This document shows, in pieces, positions 1 through 8,067 of a DNA stretch of 38,297 bases. Source of the DNA: Planctomycetota bacterium (GTDB lineage: Bacteria > Planctomycetota > Planctomycetia > Pirellulales > Lacipirellulaceae); NCBI GenBank assembly GCA_022614705.1, contig JAKEIB010000046.1, forward strand, positions 1 through 38,297, read 5' to 3'. Position numbers and translations under genes: made by a program. The stretch's first letter is position 1. The number at the start of each line of letters is the position of its first letter. Below the pieces are notes generated by a model that was given only the letters and a program-made list of their open reading frames with translations, searched no databases and had not been told where the DNA came from.

Positions 1-287
1 AAGGTCTGCGCTTTGCGAGCCCTCGGGCATCGCCATTTAACTTGGGACTGCCGCCTCCTGAAAGCGGAGGCCATGATGAGTATCAAGGCGCTGCAGTTGA
101 CCCGCCAGCAACACGGGCGGTTTGGCCTTTCTCCTCCGCTACGTGTATACTGCGTGCAATCCACTCACGTAAGCGATGAAAAAGGATGAAAAAGGTGTCA
201 GGAACCGTTTCTGGCTTCATATCCTACCTTCGCTGCTGCGAGGTAGTCGTCCCATGCCCGCGACATTGCACCAACGATCCCAACCTG
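1..287. other. Left edge, no gene seen
   Basis: I see no convincing gene here. The stretch holds the left arm and spacer of the inverted repeat described at 190-313. The rest shows no coding pattern, tRNA shape or clear terminator. A gene entering from the left edge cannot be excluded for the first 100 bases or so. Confidence 0.4.
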
Positions 288-313
288 TCAAGAAACGGTT
301 CCTGACACCTTTT
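190..313. repeat. Perfect 23-bp inverted repeat, MITE/RAYT-like
   Basis: Positions 190-212 and 291-313 are exact reverse complements (23 of 23), separated by 78 bases. The arm core reads AAGGTGTCAGGAACCG. From memory, such 'GGTGTCAGGAACC' arms resemble sequences that flank REP-associated (RAYT/Y1) transposases in many genomes. No transposase is present, so this would be a non-autonomous element. The right arm forms the last codons and stop of the PEP-CTERM gene. Confidence 0.8.
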
Positions 314-1310
314 CCATTCGGCTGAATCGATTCCGCGCGAGTGGCGATAATGCGAGGGCGACCAAAATGAGCAGTACGGTAGCAGGCTCGGGAACGAATG
401 TGACAGCCTCCAATCCGTCGATGTTTTCGGTGTTCGCGTTAAAGATCAGCGAGACTGGATTGATCGTGTCCCAGGTGCGTCCGCCGTGCTGGAGGTAGAC
501 CATCGGCAGGCCATTCTGCCACACAAACAGCTCGCCACCATCCAAACCCCCCACGGGACGCAAACTAAAGATAATCCAGTCGCCGAAGTCCCAGATCGTA
601 TTGCCGGCAACGTCATGGACCATCAGCGCATCGACGTCGATTTGGCTCAGATCAAGATGGAAGCTTTGGTTCAGTGCGTCGCGAAGCGGGTCGTGATTGA
701 TGTACGGCTTTGACACGTGCCCGAATGGGTCGTAGTGAAAGATCGACACGGGCGGAAAGCCACCGCCCGGCGGAACCGGTGGAATCGGGTCGCCAATGTA
801 CGAGTAGTGGTTGGAGTCGAAGCCGCCGGAGCCGTCGTGCTGCGGCGAGCTGGGGTCGCCCCACAATTCGATGGCGTCCACCTCGTTCGGCTGGCCGCCA
901 GGCGCCATGTTGCGGACCTGCTGAGCGGTCGCCCAAATGCCCACTGCGCCGTTTGGATTGTGATTCCGCAAGAAGTTCTCTTGACCGAGCGAGACGATCA
1001 TGGCCGCCCGATTGTTCAAGAGGGGAAAGAACAGGTAGTCCTGTTCGTTGGCCAGCGCGTCGACTTGGTCGGGATCCTCCGGCGGCGGGCCGGACCCAGA
1101 ATAATCGAAAGCGTTCGTGTTGCCACCCAAGCCATCCCAGCCCAAGTTTTGCAGCGGATCAATGGCTTGAAGTTGATCCACGTCGACGTCGTCCGAGTAT
1201 TCTTTGCCGGGAACGGATGCCGGAGGCGGTAGTTGAGCCTGGGCGACGGAAGAAAGTAAAAGCGAACCGCCTACAATCGCAAGCGGGCCGAACGCTCGAT
1301 GCCAGATCAT
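288..1310 (-). CDS. PEP-CTERM sorting domain protein
   Basis: This is a secreted protein of about 340 residues with no recognised catalytic domain. The ATG at 1308-1310 is chosen because a signal peptide follows at once: MIWHR, a hydrophobic stretch, then SSVAQAQ as a likely cleavage site. A longer reading to 1589 adds only low-quality sequence. The body is rich in Asp, Asn, Pro and Gly, with a Pro/Gly loop near the middle. The C-terminus has the PEP-CTERM hallmark: VPEPATVLL, a hydrophobic helix, then a basic patch (ARNRF). In known systems this signal directs proteins to an exosortase for cleavage and surface or matrix export. The last residues (KVSGTVS) and the stop codon lie in the right arm of the 190-313 inverted repeat, so the original 3' end was probably altered by insertion. 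The specific role is unknown. Confidence 0.85.
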   Translation of the reverse strand: MIWHRAFGPLAIVGGSLLLSSVAQAQLPPPASVPGKEYSDDVDVDQLQAIDPLQNLGWDGLGGNTNAFDYSGSGPPPEDPDQVDALANEQDYLFFPLLNNRAAMIVSLGQENFLRNHNPNGAVGIWATAQQVRNMAPGGQPNEVDAIELWGDPSSPQHDGSGGFDSNHYSYIGDPIPPVPPGGGFPPVSIFHYDPFGHVSKPYINHDPLRDALNQSFHLDLSQIDVDALMVHDVAGNTIWDFGDWIIFSLRPVGGLDGGELFVWQNGLPMVYLQHGGRTWDTINPVSLIFNANTENIDGLEAVTFVPEPATVLLILVALALSPLARNRFSRMEKVSGTVS

Positions 1311-2661
1311 GAGACGCCTTCCGGTCAATGGACCACTAACGGCGTCCGGGATTGCCCCCCGGTCGCCGGAGCAAAAGCGCGATGAACGTCGGCCGAGCGG
1401 CGTTAGCAATTCCCGCCTTGGCGACAAGAGTTCGAATCCATGCCAGCTCGTTCCAAGGGCAGAGCGCCGGCGTCGGCCGATAGGACAAACTAATCTTCGC
1501 GCACGGGGCTGATCGCTTACAGCGGCCGGGCGAGGATATCTCAAACTACCATCACATTTTGCCCCCTCGCATGACCGCTTGTCAAGCATTTTCTTGAAAA
1601 CAGGTGGGGTCGGCGGACGCGGGTCCGCGAGACTTGTTCGAGAAACCTAAAAACCGTTGCCGAATTTGACCGGGCATTCTGGGCGAGGCGCCGCCCGCGA
1701 CGGCATCTTCGCATAGCATCCTGTCAAGCCCTCACTTTTGGCCGCGCGCACTCTTGGAAAAATCTTGTTGAAATTGTGCCACGACCTGTGCTCGGGTGAA
1801 AAATCGCGTGATTCGCCGAGTAGTCGGTGGAAGCGCGCTGGCGACCGCCTGTTCTTGGCCTCGCACCCGCTATCGGTGGGTGGTCAAAAATGAGTATTGA
1901 ACTTATGTCCACTATCTGCTAGGATGACCCTCGCATGATCGCCAGGTGTCGACGATCAGAGGCGTGCGGAACCGCCCGTTCTCGATTGGCCCGCGCTTCC
2001 AGCTGCAGCCCCTCACCCGGTAGCCGCAGTGAAGCGCACCCTAGGGGTCGGGAACGACTACAGCGGACCTCCTGCGCCACTGCGTGCTATGTGGATAATT
2101 CGTCTCCCCGAGACGCCCCACGTGACCTGAGATTGTGCGGCCGGAGCTCCGCACGTCGGAACCGGAGGGGGCCCCCTTCTTTTTTATCGAACATACGCCA
2201 GGAACACTTTCGCCCCAATTTTGAGCAGGTCCAGTTGTGCGTGGGTCTCCGTTCGGCTGTCTTCGACAAGCTCAGACCCCGAGCCTGTCGAGGGGAGCTC
2301 ACGGCCGAAGCCCGGCCCGGCACAACATGGACCGAAGGTCTCACCGCTTTCGGCCGCGCTCCCGTTGCGCGCCGCTGCCCGACTTCCTCCCGATCTTTCT
2401 TTATCCCTGCATCCGTCATCAAAAGGCACACGCAAAAACCTGTCCCCTTGTGTCCCCTTTCGGAAAATACGCATGTCTTAGCCCGCGTCCTTAGGGCGGC
2501 CAAACCTGTCCGCCGTCCGCATCATTGACGACCAAGATTGCCCGTCCTGCAGCAAACTGTATCACTACCCTTACGCAGTCCGACATTGAGCCAACGGCCC
2601 AATATCCTTATATTGACTGGCTTATCCCCACAATTTGACTCTCAACCAAGTGAGAACCGCA
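1311..2661. other. Long gene-poor region (about 1.35 kb)
   Basis: I find no convincing gene on either strand. Short open frames here lack family features and overlap one another in several frames. The region should contain the promoter of the PEP-CTERM gene (right to left) and that of sat-cysC (left to right). It holds a palindrome at 2261-2294. At about 2418-2462 there is a stretch with 'CCTGTCCCCTTGTGTCCCC', a type of sequence I associate with ends of RAYT-type elements. It may be a graveyard of decayed mobile DNA. Confidence 0.5.
2261..2294. repeat. Palindromic intergenic repeat (CGACAAGCTC type)
   Basis: CGACAAGCTC at 2264-2273 pairs with GAGCCTGTCG at 2281-2290 with one G-T mismatch. 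This resembles a widespread REP-like palindrome of the type 'TTCGACAAGCTCAG...CCTGTCGA' found between genes in many bacteria. It has no coding role. Confidence 0.65.
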
Positions 2662-4422
2662 GTGACCAGCCATTTGATTGCCCCGCATGGGGGCACGTTA
2701 GTTGATTTGACCGTTTCCCCGCAGCGCGCCGCCCAGATCAAAGACCAATCGCGCGACTGGCCTTCCTGGGACCTGACGCCCCGCCAATTGTGCGATCTCG
2801 AACTCCTGTGCAACGGCGGCTTCTCGCCGCTCAAAGGCTTCATGGGCAAGGCCGACTATGAAGCGGTCTGCAACAAGATGCGGCTCGCCGCGGGCACCCG
2901 GCACGAGCCAAATGATCCGGGTGCCGGGTCGACGCTCTGGCCGATTCCGATCACGCTCGACGTGTCGACGGAGTTCGCCGAGAAGCTGAAGCCCGGCATG
3001 AACGTCGCCTTGCGCGATGCCGAAGGTGTCATGCTCGCAGTGATCAAGCTGAACGACATGTGGGAGCCGGATCGCAAGAGCGAAGCGGAGCGCGTGTTCG
3101 GCACCGCGAACACGGAGCATCCGGCCGTCAACTACCTCATGAATCAGAGCAAGCCGGTATATCTCGGCGGCCCGGTCGAGTGTCTGCAACTGCCGATTCA
3201 CTACGACTACAAATCGCTGCGCCACACGCCGGCCCAGTTGCGTGAGGAATTCGCCAAGCGCGGCTGGCGCAAAGTGGTCGCCTTCCAAACGCGCAATCCA
3301 ATGCATCGCGCGCACCACGAGCTCACGCTCCGCGCGGCGAAGGAAGAAGAAGCCAATTTACTCGTGCACCCGGTCGTGGGCATGACCAAGCCAGGCGACG
3401 TCGACCACTACACGCGCGTGCGCTGCTACCAGGCACTCATGTCGCACTACCCGCAGAACACGGCATCGCTCTCACTACTGCCGCTGGCGATGCGCATGGG
3501 CGGCCCGCGCGAGGCCGTGTGGCACGCCATCATCCGCAAGAACCACGGCTGCACGCACCTCGTGGTCGGCCGCGACCACGCCGGCCCGGGCAAAGACTCC
3601 AGCGGCAAGCCGTTCTACGGGCCGTACGATGCTCAGCAGGTCATGCAGGAGCATGAAAAGGAGCTGGGCGTGAAGATGGTCGATTTCAAGCAAATGGTCT
3701 ACGTGCCGGACGAGGACCGTTACTACCCGGTCGACGAAGTGCCGGAAGGCAAAAAGACGCTCGACATCAGCGGCACCGAGCTGCGCGACCGCCTGGCCCG
3801 CGGCACGGAGATCCCGAACTGGTTCTCGTACTCCGAGGTCGTGAAGGAGCTGCGCCGCAGCCACCCGGCCCGCGCCCGCCAGGGCTTCACCGTGTTCTTC
3901 ACTGGCCTCAGCGGCTCCGGCAAAAGCACCATCGCCAACGTGCTGCTCTCGAAGCTGCTCGAACTGGGCGGCCGGCCGATTACGCTCCTCGACGGCGACC
4001 TCGTGCGCAAGAACCTCTCCAGCGAGCTGGGCTTCTCCAAGGAGCACCGCAACCTCAACATCAAGCGCATCGGCTACGTGGCGGCCGAGATCACCAAGCA
4101 CCGCGGCATCGCCGTGTGTGCACCGATCGCGCCGTACGACGACATCCGCAAGGAAGTCCGCGCGATGATCCAACCCCACGGCGGTTTCATCCTGGTGTAC
4201 GTCAACACCAGCGTCGAGGAGTGCGAGAAGCGCGACCGCAAGGGCCTTTACGCTAAGGCCCGCGCCGGCATCATCAAAGAGTTCACCGGCATCAGCGATC
4301 CCTACGACGTCCCCAGCGACGCCGAAGTCATCATCGACACCCTGGACCTCTCCGCCGAAGAAGCCGCCCAGGAAATCTTCCTGCGGCTAGAAAAGGAAGG
4401 CTACATCGGCGCGGAGGAGTAA
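2662..4422 (+). CDS. Bifunctional sulfate adenylyltransferase / adenylylsulfate kinase
   Basis: This fused enzyme of about 586 residues should first join sulfate and ATP into APS (ATP sulfurylase), then phosphorylate APS to PAPS (APS kinase). This is the entry of cytoplasmic sulfate assimilation or sulfation. The ATP sulfurylase part spans about residues 1-395 and shows QTRNPMHRAH (HxxH nucleotide-binding motif, near residue 210) and GRDHAGPGKD. The APS kinase part starts near residue 405 and shows the P-loop GLSGSGKST, the DGD segment, and FSKEHRNLNIKRIGYVA. Both active sites look intact. The GTG at 2662 is preferred because VTSHLIAPHGG aligns with the usual N-terminus of the family. A TTG at 2635 and a GTG at 2650 are alternatives. 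No reductase or sulfate transporter gene is adjacent. Confidence 0.95.
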   Translation: MTSHLIAPHGGTLVDLTVSPQRAAQIKDQSRDWPSWDLTPRQLCDLELLCNGGFSPLKGFMGKADYEAVCNKMRLAAGTRHEPNDPGAGSTLWPIPITLDVSTEFAEKLKPGMNVALRDAEGVMLAVIKLNDMWEPDRKSEAERVFGTANTEHPAVNYLMNQSKPVYLGGPVECLQLPIHYDYKSLRHTPAQLREEFAKRGWRKVVAFQTRNPMHRAHHELTLRAAKEEEANLLVHPVVGMTKPGDVDHYTRVRCYQALMSHYPQNTASLSLLPLAMRMGGPREAVWHAIIRKNHGCTHLVVGRDHAGPGKDSSGKPFYGPYDAQQVMQEHEKELGVKMVDFKQMVYVPDEDRYYPVDEVPEGKKTLDISGTELRDRLARGTEIPNWFSYSEVVKELRRSHPARARQGFTVFFTGLSGSGKSTIANVLLSKLLELGGRPITLLDGDLVRKNLSSELGFSKEHRNLNIKRIGYVAAEITKHRGIAVCAPIAPYDDIRKEVRAMIQPHGGFILVYVNTSVEECEKRDRKGLYAKARAGIIKEFTGISDPYDVPSDAEVIIDTLDLSAEEAAQEIFLRLEKEGYIGAEE

Positions 4423-4431
4423 AGCGTAATC

Positions 4432-4734
4432 GTGCGCGAACATCTTACAGCAACTAAGAATGAGCTCGCGTCCGAGATGGGCCGGATTTCGGAGCTGGCG
4501 TACTGCGCCGGTTGGAAAAGCGGTTTGGAGTTCTATCTCTGGAAGTTGTTGTCCGACGGACCGGGGGAATTTGGCTGCTTGGAAATCACGCAAGAACGCA
4601 TTAACAACCTGCGCTCCTTATCGGTCGCTAGCGGCGGTTGGATCGTTTGGGACCGCGAAGAGGATAGGGCATTCGTACCTTTGAACGAGTGGCAGCAGCG
4701 ATTTGCCGAATGGACCAATCGCAAGCGAAAATAG
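4432..4734 (+). CDS. Small protein of unknown function
   Basis: A 100-residue open frame starts with GTG only 9 bases after the sat-cysC stop, so it is probably in the same transcript. The protein reads MREHLTATKNELASEM and ends EWTNRKRK. It is soluble in appearance, with mixed charge, several Trp residues, and a helical N-terminal half (RISELAYCAGWKSGLEFYLW). I do not recognise a family. The spacing and the ordinary amino-acid composition argue that it is real. It might be a small regulatory or adaptor protein, but nothing in the sequence shows this. Confidence 0.6.
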   Translation: MREHLTATKNELASEMGRISELAYCAGWKSGLEFYLWKLLSDGPGEFGCLEITQERINNLRSLSVASGGWIVWDREEDRAFVPLNEWQQRFAEWTNRKRK

Positions 4735-4768
4735 TCGGTGCCGCTGTTGCCATATTGCGATCACACCC

Positions 4769-5098
4769 GTGCCCTACGACCAAACACTCGCCACAAACGT
4801 CCGCACGCTGCTCGGGCGTCGAAAGAATCTCACGGAAAAGAAGATGTTTGGCGGTGTGGGATTTCTCTTGGGCGGCAATATCTGTTGCGGTGTGTGGAAA
4901 GACTTTCTCATCTTGCGGCTCGGCGAGGATGCGGCCCGGCAGGTTCTTGCGGAAGAGCACGCCCGGCCATTCGACATCACGGGCAGGCCGATGCGCGGTT
5001 GGGCGATGATCGAACCGGACGGCTGGCGAGACGCCGCCCGCCTCCGCCGCTGGATCGAGTGGGCGACCGAATTCACCGGCACATTGCCGGCCAAGTAG
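4769..5098 (+). CDS. TfoX N-terminal domain protein
   Basis: A protein of about 109 residues resembling the TfoX N-terminal domain. Typical features are the start PYDQTLATNVRTLL, then LTEKKMFGGVGFLLGGNICCGV, then FLILRLGEDAARQVL and the end GWAMIEPDGW. In gamma-proteobacteria TfoX regulates competence. Stand-alone N-domain proteins are widespread and their role is not settled. The GTG at 4769 matches where this family normally starts. A longer in-frame reading to 4703 overlaps the end of the previous gene and adds Cys-rich sequence without homology. It probably forms an operon with the two genes before it. Confidence 0.85.
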   Translation: MPYDQTLATNVRTLLGRRKNLTEKKMFGGVGFLLGGNICCGVWKDFLILRLGEDAARQVLAEEHARPFDITGRPMRGWAMIEPDGWRDAARLRRWIEWATEFTGTLPAK

Positions 5099-5549
5099 GC
5101 GGCGTCGCGGTAATGTAGCGCGGATTCAGTTCGCCGATTAACTACGTAAACGCGCAACAGGCTCTCGCTCTGGCCCGGTTTCGAAGGCGGTGGACGCTTT
5201 GCACTCTACTCGCCGCCGCCGTGACCGGCATTGTTGAAAGTTGAAAGCTGATTTGCGGGACTCAAGCGTGGCAATGCTCAAATCGCACGCAAAAAACCGG
5301 TTTGATGTGTTGGCATGAGGCTTGCAGCATTGACCGCTCGCTGAAGCAGCGCTAACACTTGTCTGCATCCTCTTTCCGCGCATCGTGGCGCAACTATCTC
5401 AAAGTGTAGGACAGGAACTAGCCGCGACCCGGGTACCGCCCGTAGAGTGGTCGGGTCGCCGGCCGGAGCAATCAAATTTCGGCGACCCGTTGCGATCGCG
5501 GCTAAAGTAGCAACCCGCCCATTTCACGAATACTTCAGTACTACACAAC
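5099..5549. other. Intergenic region with a repeat element
   Basis: This 451-base gap holds no convincing gene. Its main structure is the palindromic element at 5419-5504, which recurs at 32337-32426. The promoter for the downstream ATP-grasp gene must lie in or after this element, in the last 45 bases before the ATG at 5550. No Shine-Dalgarno site is visible there. Confidence 0.5.
5419..5504. repeat. 86-bp palindromic repeat, copy 1
   Basis: The element begins TAGCCGCGACCCGGG and ends GCGATCGCGGCTA, with inner arms GGGTCGCCGG and CGGCGACCC. It can fold into a long hairpin. A second copy lies at 32337-32426, sharing the outer arms, the segment TGGTCGGGTCGCCGG and the segment GGCGACCCGTTG. 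The central loop differs. Confidence 0.85.
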
Positions 5550-6596
5550 ATGAAAATCGGTTTCGTCGTCAACGATATTAAGACCGAACAGCCCAGCTAC
5601 ACCACCACGCGGCTCGCCATGACCGCCGTGAACCTGGGCCACAAGTGCTACACGTTCGGCGTCGGCGACTTCATGTACGCCGCCGACGGCTCGATCCATG
5701 CGCGCGCCCGCAGCACCAACGGCAAAACGCACAAGTCGCTGGAAAAGTTTCTTAAACTACTGCAGGCCGATGACCACGAGCCCGAGACAATCTGCCTGGA
5801 CAACCTGGACGTGCTTCTGCTGCGCAACGATCCATCGACCGATGCGACTGATCGACCGTGGGCCGCTTCATCCGGCATCCTATTCGGCCAGCTCGTCGCG
5901 CGACGCGGGGTGATGGTGCTCAACGACCCCGAGCACTTGGCGCACGCGCTCAACAAGACATACTTTCAACATTTTCCGGAGGAGGTCCGGCCGAAAACGT
6001 GCATCAGCCGCCACGTCGACGAGATCAAACACTTCATCGAGAAGCAGCACGACCGCGTCGTCATCAAGCCGCTGCAAGGCTCTGGCGGCAAAAACGTGTT
6101 CCTCATCGGCGAGGACGAGAAGGCGAACCTCAACCAGATGATCGATGCCGTCATCCGCGATGGCTATTGTGTCGCCCAAGAATACCTGCCTGCCGCCAGC
6201 AAAGGCGACGTGCGACTGTTCGTAATGAACGGTCGACCGCTGTTGCACGACGGAAAGTATGCCGCGTTTCGCCGCGTCAGCAAAACGGGCGACGCCCGCA
6301 GCAACATGCACTCCGGCGGACAAAGCGAGCCGGTTGAAGTCACCGATAAAATGCTGCGCCTCGTCGAGATTGTGCGCCAAAAACTTGTCGCCGACGGCAT
6401 GTTCCTCGTCGGCCTCGACATCGTTCAGGACAAACTCATCGAGATCAACGTCTTCAGCCCCGGCGGCCTCGGCAGCAGTAGCGAGTTCGCGGGTGTCGAT
6501 TTCCCGGCCGTCGTCATCAACGACCTGGAGCGCAAATCGCAGCACCGAAAGTTCTACGGCGCCCGCATGACCAACGTCGAGCTGGCGACGTTATAG
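5550..6596 (+). CDS. GshB-like ATP-grasp ligase (glutathione synthetase family)
   Basis: A 348-residue ATP-grasp enzyme most like prokaryotic glutathione synthetase, which adds glycine to gamma-glutamylcysteine. The N-terminal domain starts MKIGFVVNDI, like GshB. The ATP-grasp core has VVIKPLQGSGGKNVFLI (nucleotide-binding loop, about residues 170-186), the DVRLFVMNGRPL strand, and EINVFSPGGLGS near residue 298, which carries the metal-binding E-x-N of the family. The usual ATP-grasp landmarks are present. The ATG at 5550 gives the expected N-terminus. A GCS2-type glutamate-cysteine ligase lies 1.5 kb away on the other strand, so the two may make glutathione or a related gamma-glutamyl compound. 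The true substrate cannot be told from sequence: SPGGLGS replaces the SPTG-type segment of classical GshB. Confidence 0.85.
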   Translation: MKIGFVVNDIKTEQPSYTTTRLAMTAVNLGHKCYTFGVGDFMYAADGSIHARARSTNGKTHKSLEKFLKLLQADDHEPETICLDNLDVLLLRNDPSTDATDRPWAASSGILFGQLVARRGVMVLNDPEHLAHALNKTYFQHFPEEVRPKTCISRHVDEIKHFIEKQHDRVVIKPLQGSGGKNVFLIGEDEKANLNQMIDAVIRDGYCVAQEYLPAASKGDVRLFVMNGRPLLHDGKYAAFRRVSKTGDARSNMHSGGQSEPVEVTDKMLRLVEIVRQKLVADGMFLVGLDIVQDKLIEINVFSPGGLGSSSEFAGVDFPAVVINDLERKSQHRKFYGARMTNVELATL

Positions 6597-6608
6597 CGAA
6601 ATGGCCAC

Positions 6609-6638
6609 GGTAGCGTCGGCCGCAAGGCCGAAGCTACC
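6609..6638. repeat. Hairpin after the GshB-like gene
   Basis: GGTAGCGTCGGCC and GGCCGAAGCTACC pair around a short CGCAA loop, leaving one mismatch. The hairpin starts 12 bases after the stop codon and could end transcription from either side, but no T-run follows. It looks like another short intergenic palindrome family, not a classical terminator. Confidence 0.6.
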
Positions 6639-6717
6639 GCCAGGTTGCTCCGGCTACATTACCGAACCGCGCGAGAATGCCGTCCTACATGATTCGGCGT
6701 GGCCGCCGACGACAACG

Positions 6718-7713
6718 TTACTTCGCCACCCAAGTCTGTCGTAAAAGCCGCATCGGCGCCGGCGGACGAAACTGCCAGGCCCAGGACTGGTCCCAAAGTT
6801 GGAGTCGCAGCATCTCCCAAGCCGCGCGCGGCCGCTGCCACAATTGCCGCGCCACGGCCCACCACACTCGCGGGTCGTACGCTAACTTACGCGTGAATCG
6901 CCGCAACCAGAATTCGCTGGTGAGATGATAATCGTGTGTACCGTCGTCTTCTTCGACGAGGTCAAATTGGCCTGCCGCGCACCGCTCAAGCTGCCCCGGC
7001 GCTGGATACCAGCCGCCGAATCTTTCCGCAAGCATGGCGAACTGGTAATGCGGGCTGCGGCGCGGATGCGCGTAAGGGCCTCGCATGATTTCCGCCGGAT
7101 TGAACTGACCCGCTTCACGGAAGTGGATCGCCGTCGTCACAAGCCGGCCGCCATCGGCGACCAGTCGGCGACAAATGGCGAACATCTCCTCGTAGATTTC
7201 GTCCGCCCGCCCGGCCGCCGCATCCGCCACTTGTACGAAATGCTCCAGCGACCCATTCGCCACAATCGCGTCGAACTCAAGCTCCCCTCCCTTATAGGTC
7301 GGAGAGCCGCCGTGGCGGTGAGGGGTCGGGGGAGGGTTCGTCAAAATATCACGGTAGTTCAACTCAAAAACCGTCAGCCCGCGTGCGCGGCAGTTCGCGA
7401 CTTGCGACGGCGAAATTGTGATGCCCATCGCCGTCGCACCGCGCCGCGCTGCGTGTTCCAAAATCCGCCCATAACCACAGCCGATGTCCAACAGCCGCGT
7501 GCCCGGTCCGCAACGCACTTGATCCAAAAGATACTCGGCCTGTCGCTCTTGCGCCGCCAGATACGCTGCTCGGTCATTCCGATCGTCGAGGTACTTGCCG
7601 TCCGTCAAATCGGTCACTCCGCAGGCCGGCGCTACAGTCATGAGATCGTAGCAGGTGCGGACCGTAGGCGCGGTGAAGGTTCGTGAGGCTGCCGCGGCTT
7701 CAATTGTTGCCAT
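6718..7713 (-). CDS. SAM-dependent methyltransferase, class I
   Basis: A 331-residue methyltransferase of the cyclopropane-fatty-acid-synthase-like fold. Motif I is clear: RLLDIGCGYGRILEHAARRG at about residues 73-92, followed by GITISPSQV, the usual second segment of that group, and FDAIVANGSLEHFV near residue 147. The C-terminal part is basic and Trp-rich. The methyl acceptor is not known. Residues of about 125-145 (NPPPTPHRHGGSPTYKGG) form an odd low-complexity loop encoded by a GC-rich palindrome-like segment, probably an in-frame repeat insertion. The gene starts 14 bases after the small membrane-protein gene, so the two are likely co-transcribed. Confidence 0.85.
   Translation of the reverse strand: MATIEAAAASRTFTAPTVRTCYDLMTVAPACGVTDLTDGKYLDDRNDRAAYLAAQERQAEYLLDQVRCGPGTRLLDIGCGYGRILEHAARRGATAMGITISPSQVANCRARGLTVFELNYRDILTNPPPTPHRHGGSPTYKGGELEFDAIVANGSLEHFVQVADAAAGRADEIYEEMFAICRRLVADGGRLVTTAIHFREAGQFNPAEIMRGPYAHPRRSPHYQFAMLAERFGGWYPAPGQLERCAAGQFDLVEEDDGTHDYHLTSEFWLRRFTRKLAYDPRVWWAVARQLWQRPRAAWEMLRLQLWDQSWAWQFRPPAPMRLLRQTWVAK
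7280..7338. repeat. Repeat-like insertion inside the methyltransferase gene
   Basis: Plus-strand bases CTCCCCTCCCTTATAGGTCG, then a GCCGCCGTGGCGG palindrome, then GAGGGGTCGGGGGAGGG interrupt the methyltransferase between motif I and the conserved FDAIVANG strand. The CTCCCCTCCC / GGGGAGGG arms are inverted. This looks like a palindromic repeat of the 'CCCTCACC...GGAGAGGG' kind tolerated in frame as a surface loop. Confidence 0.6.
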
Positions 7714-7726
7714 GAGGATTAAGCAA

Positions 7727-7987
7727 TCAATGAGTTGGCTTGCCCACGCTCAAAATGGCGATGCTGAAAACAATACTCGTCGGCACTGCAAGAATCAGGC
7801 CTAGAATTAAGCCGGCGACTGTACAGCAAATCAGCGAAACGAGACCCAGCGTCGGCCGCGATCTCGATCTGGCCAGGAAGAAGGGCAAGAGACCGCACAG
7901 TAACCCGACGACAAGGCCGCCGACAAGGACACCCACCCAATAGCCGATCCAATACGCTTGGTCCTGGGGAACCTGATTCGGATCCAT
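7727..7987 (-). CDS. Small glycine-rich membrane protein
   Basis: An 86-residue protein beginning MDPNQVPQDQAYW. It has two or three hydrophobic stretches: WVGVLVGGLVVGLLCGLLPF (about residues 17-36) and LGLVSLICCTVAGLILGLI followed by a third segment FSIAILSVG. A short basic loop, ARSRSRP, separates the helices. I do not recognise a named family. The composition and membrane pattern are typical of real small inner-membrane proteins. It lies just upstream of the methyltransferase on the same strand. Confidence 0.7.
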   Translation of the reverse strand: MDPNQVPQDQAYWIGYWVGVLVGGLVVGLLCGLLPFFLARSRSRPTLGLVSLICCTVAGLILGLILAVPTSIVFSIAILSVGKPTH

Positions 7988-8067
7988 ATCGACGCGCTCC
8001 GTGTGAAAAGTCCAGCCGCCTTGGCCGAGTGACGCCTTCCAAGCAGTATGACTTTACGCCGAACCGA

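Noticed and set aside
710..1312. Plus-strand frame of 200 codons opposite the PEP-CTERM gene
   Set aside because: Arg/Ser-rich shadow. The minus-strand protein has a signal peptide and a PEP-CTERM tail.
1429..1440. T-loop-like GTTCGAATCC as a sign of a tRNA
   Set aside because: The flanking bases do not form a T-stem and no acceptor or anticodon arm can be built around it.
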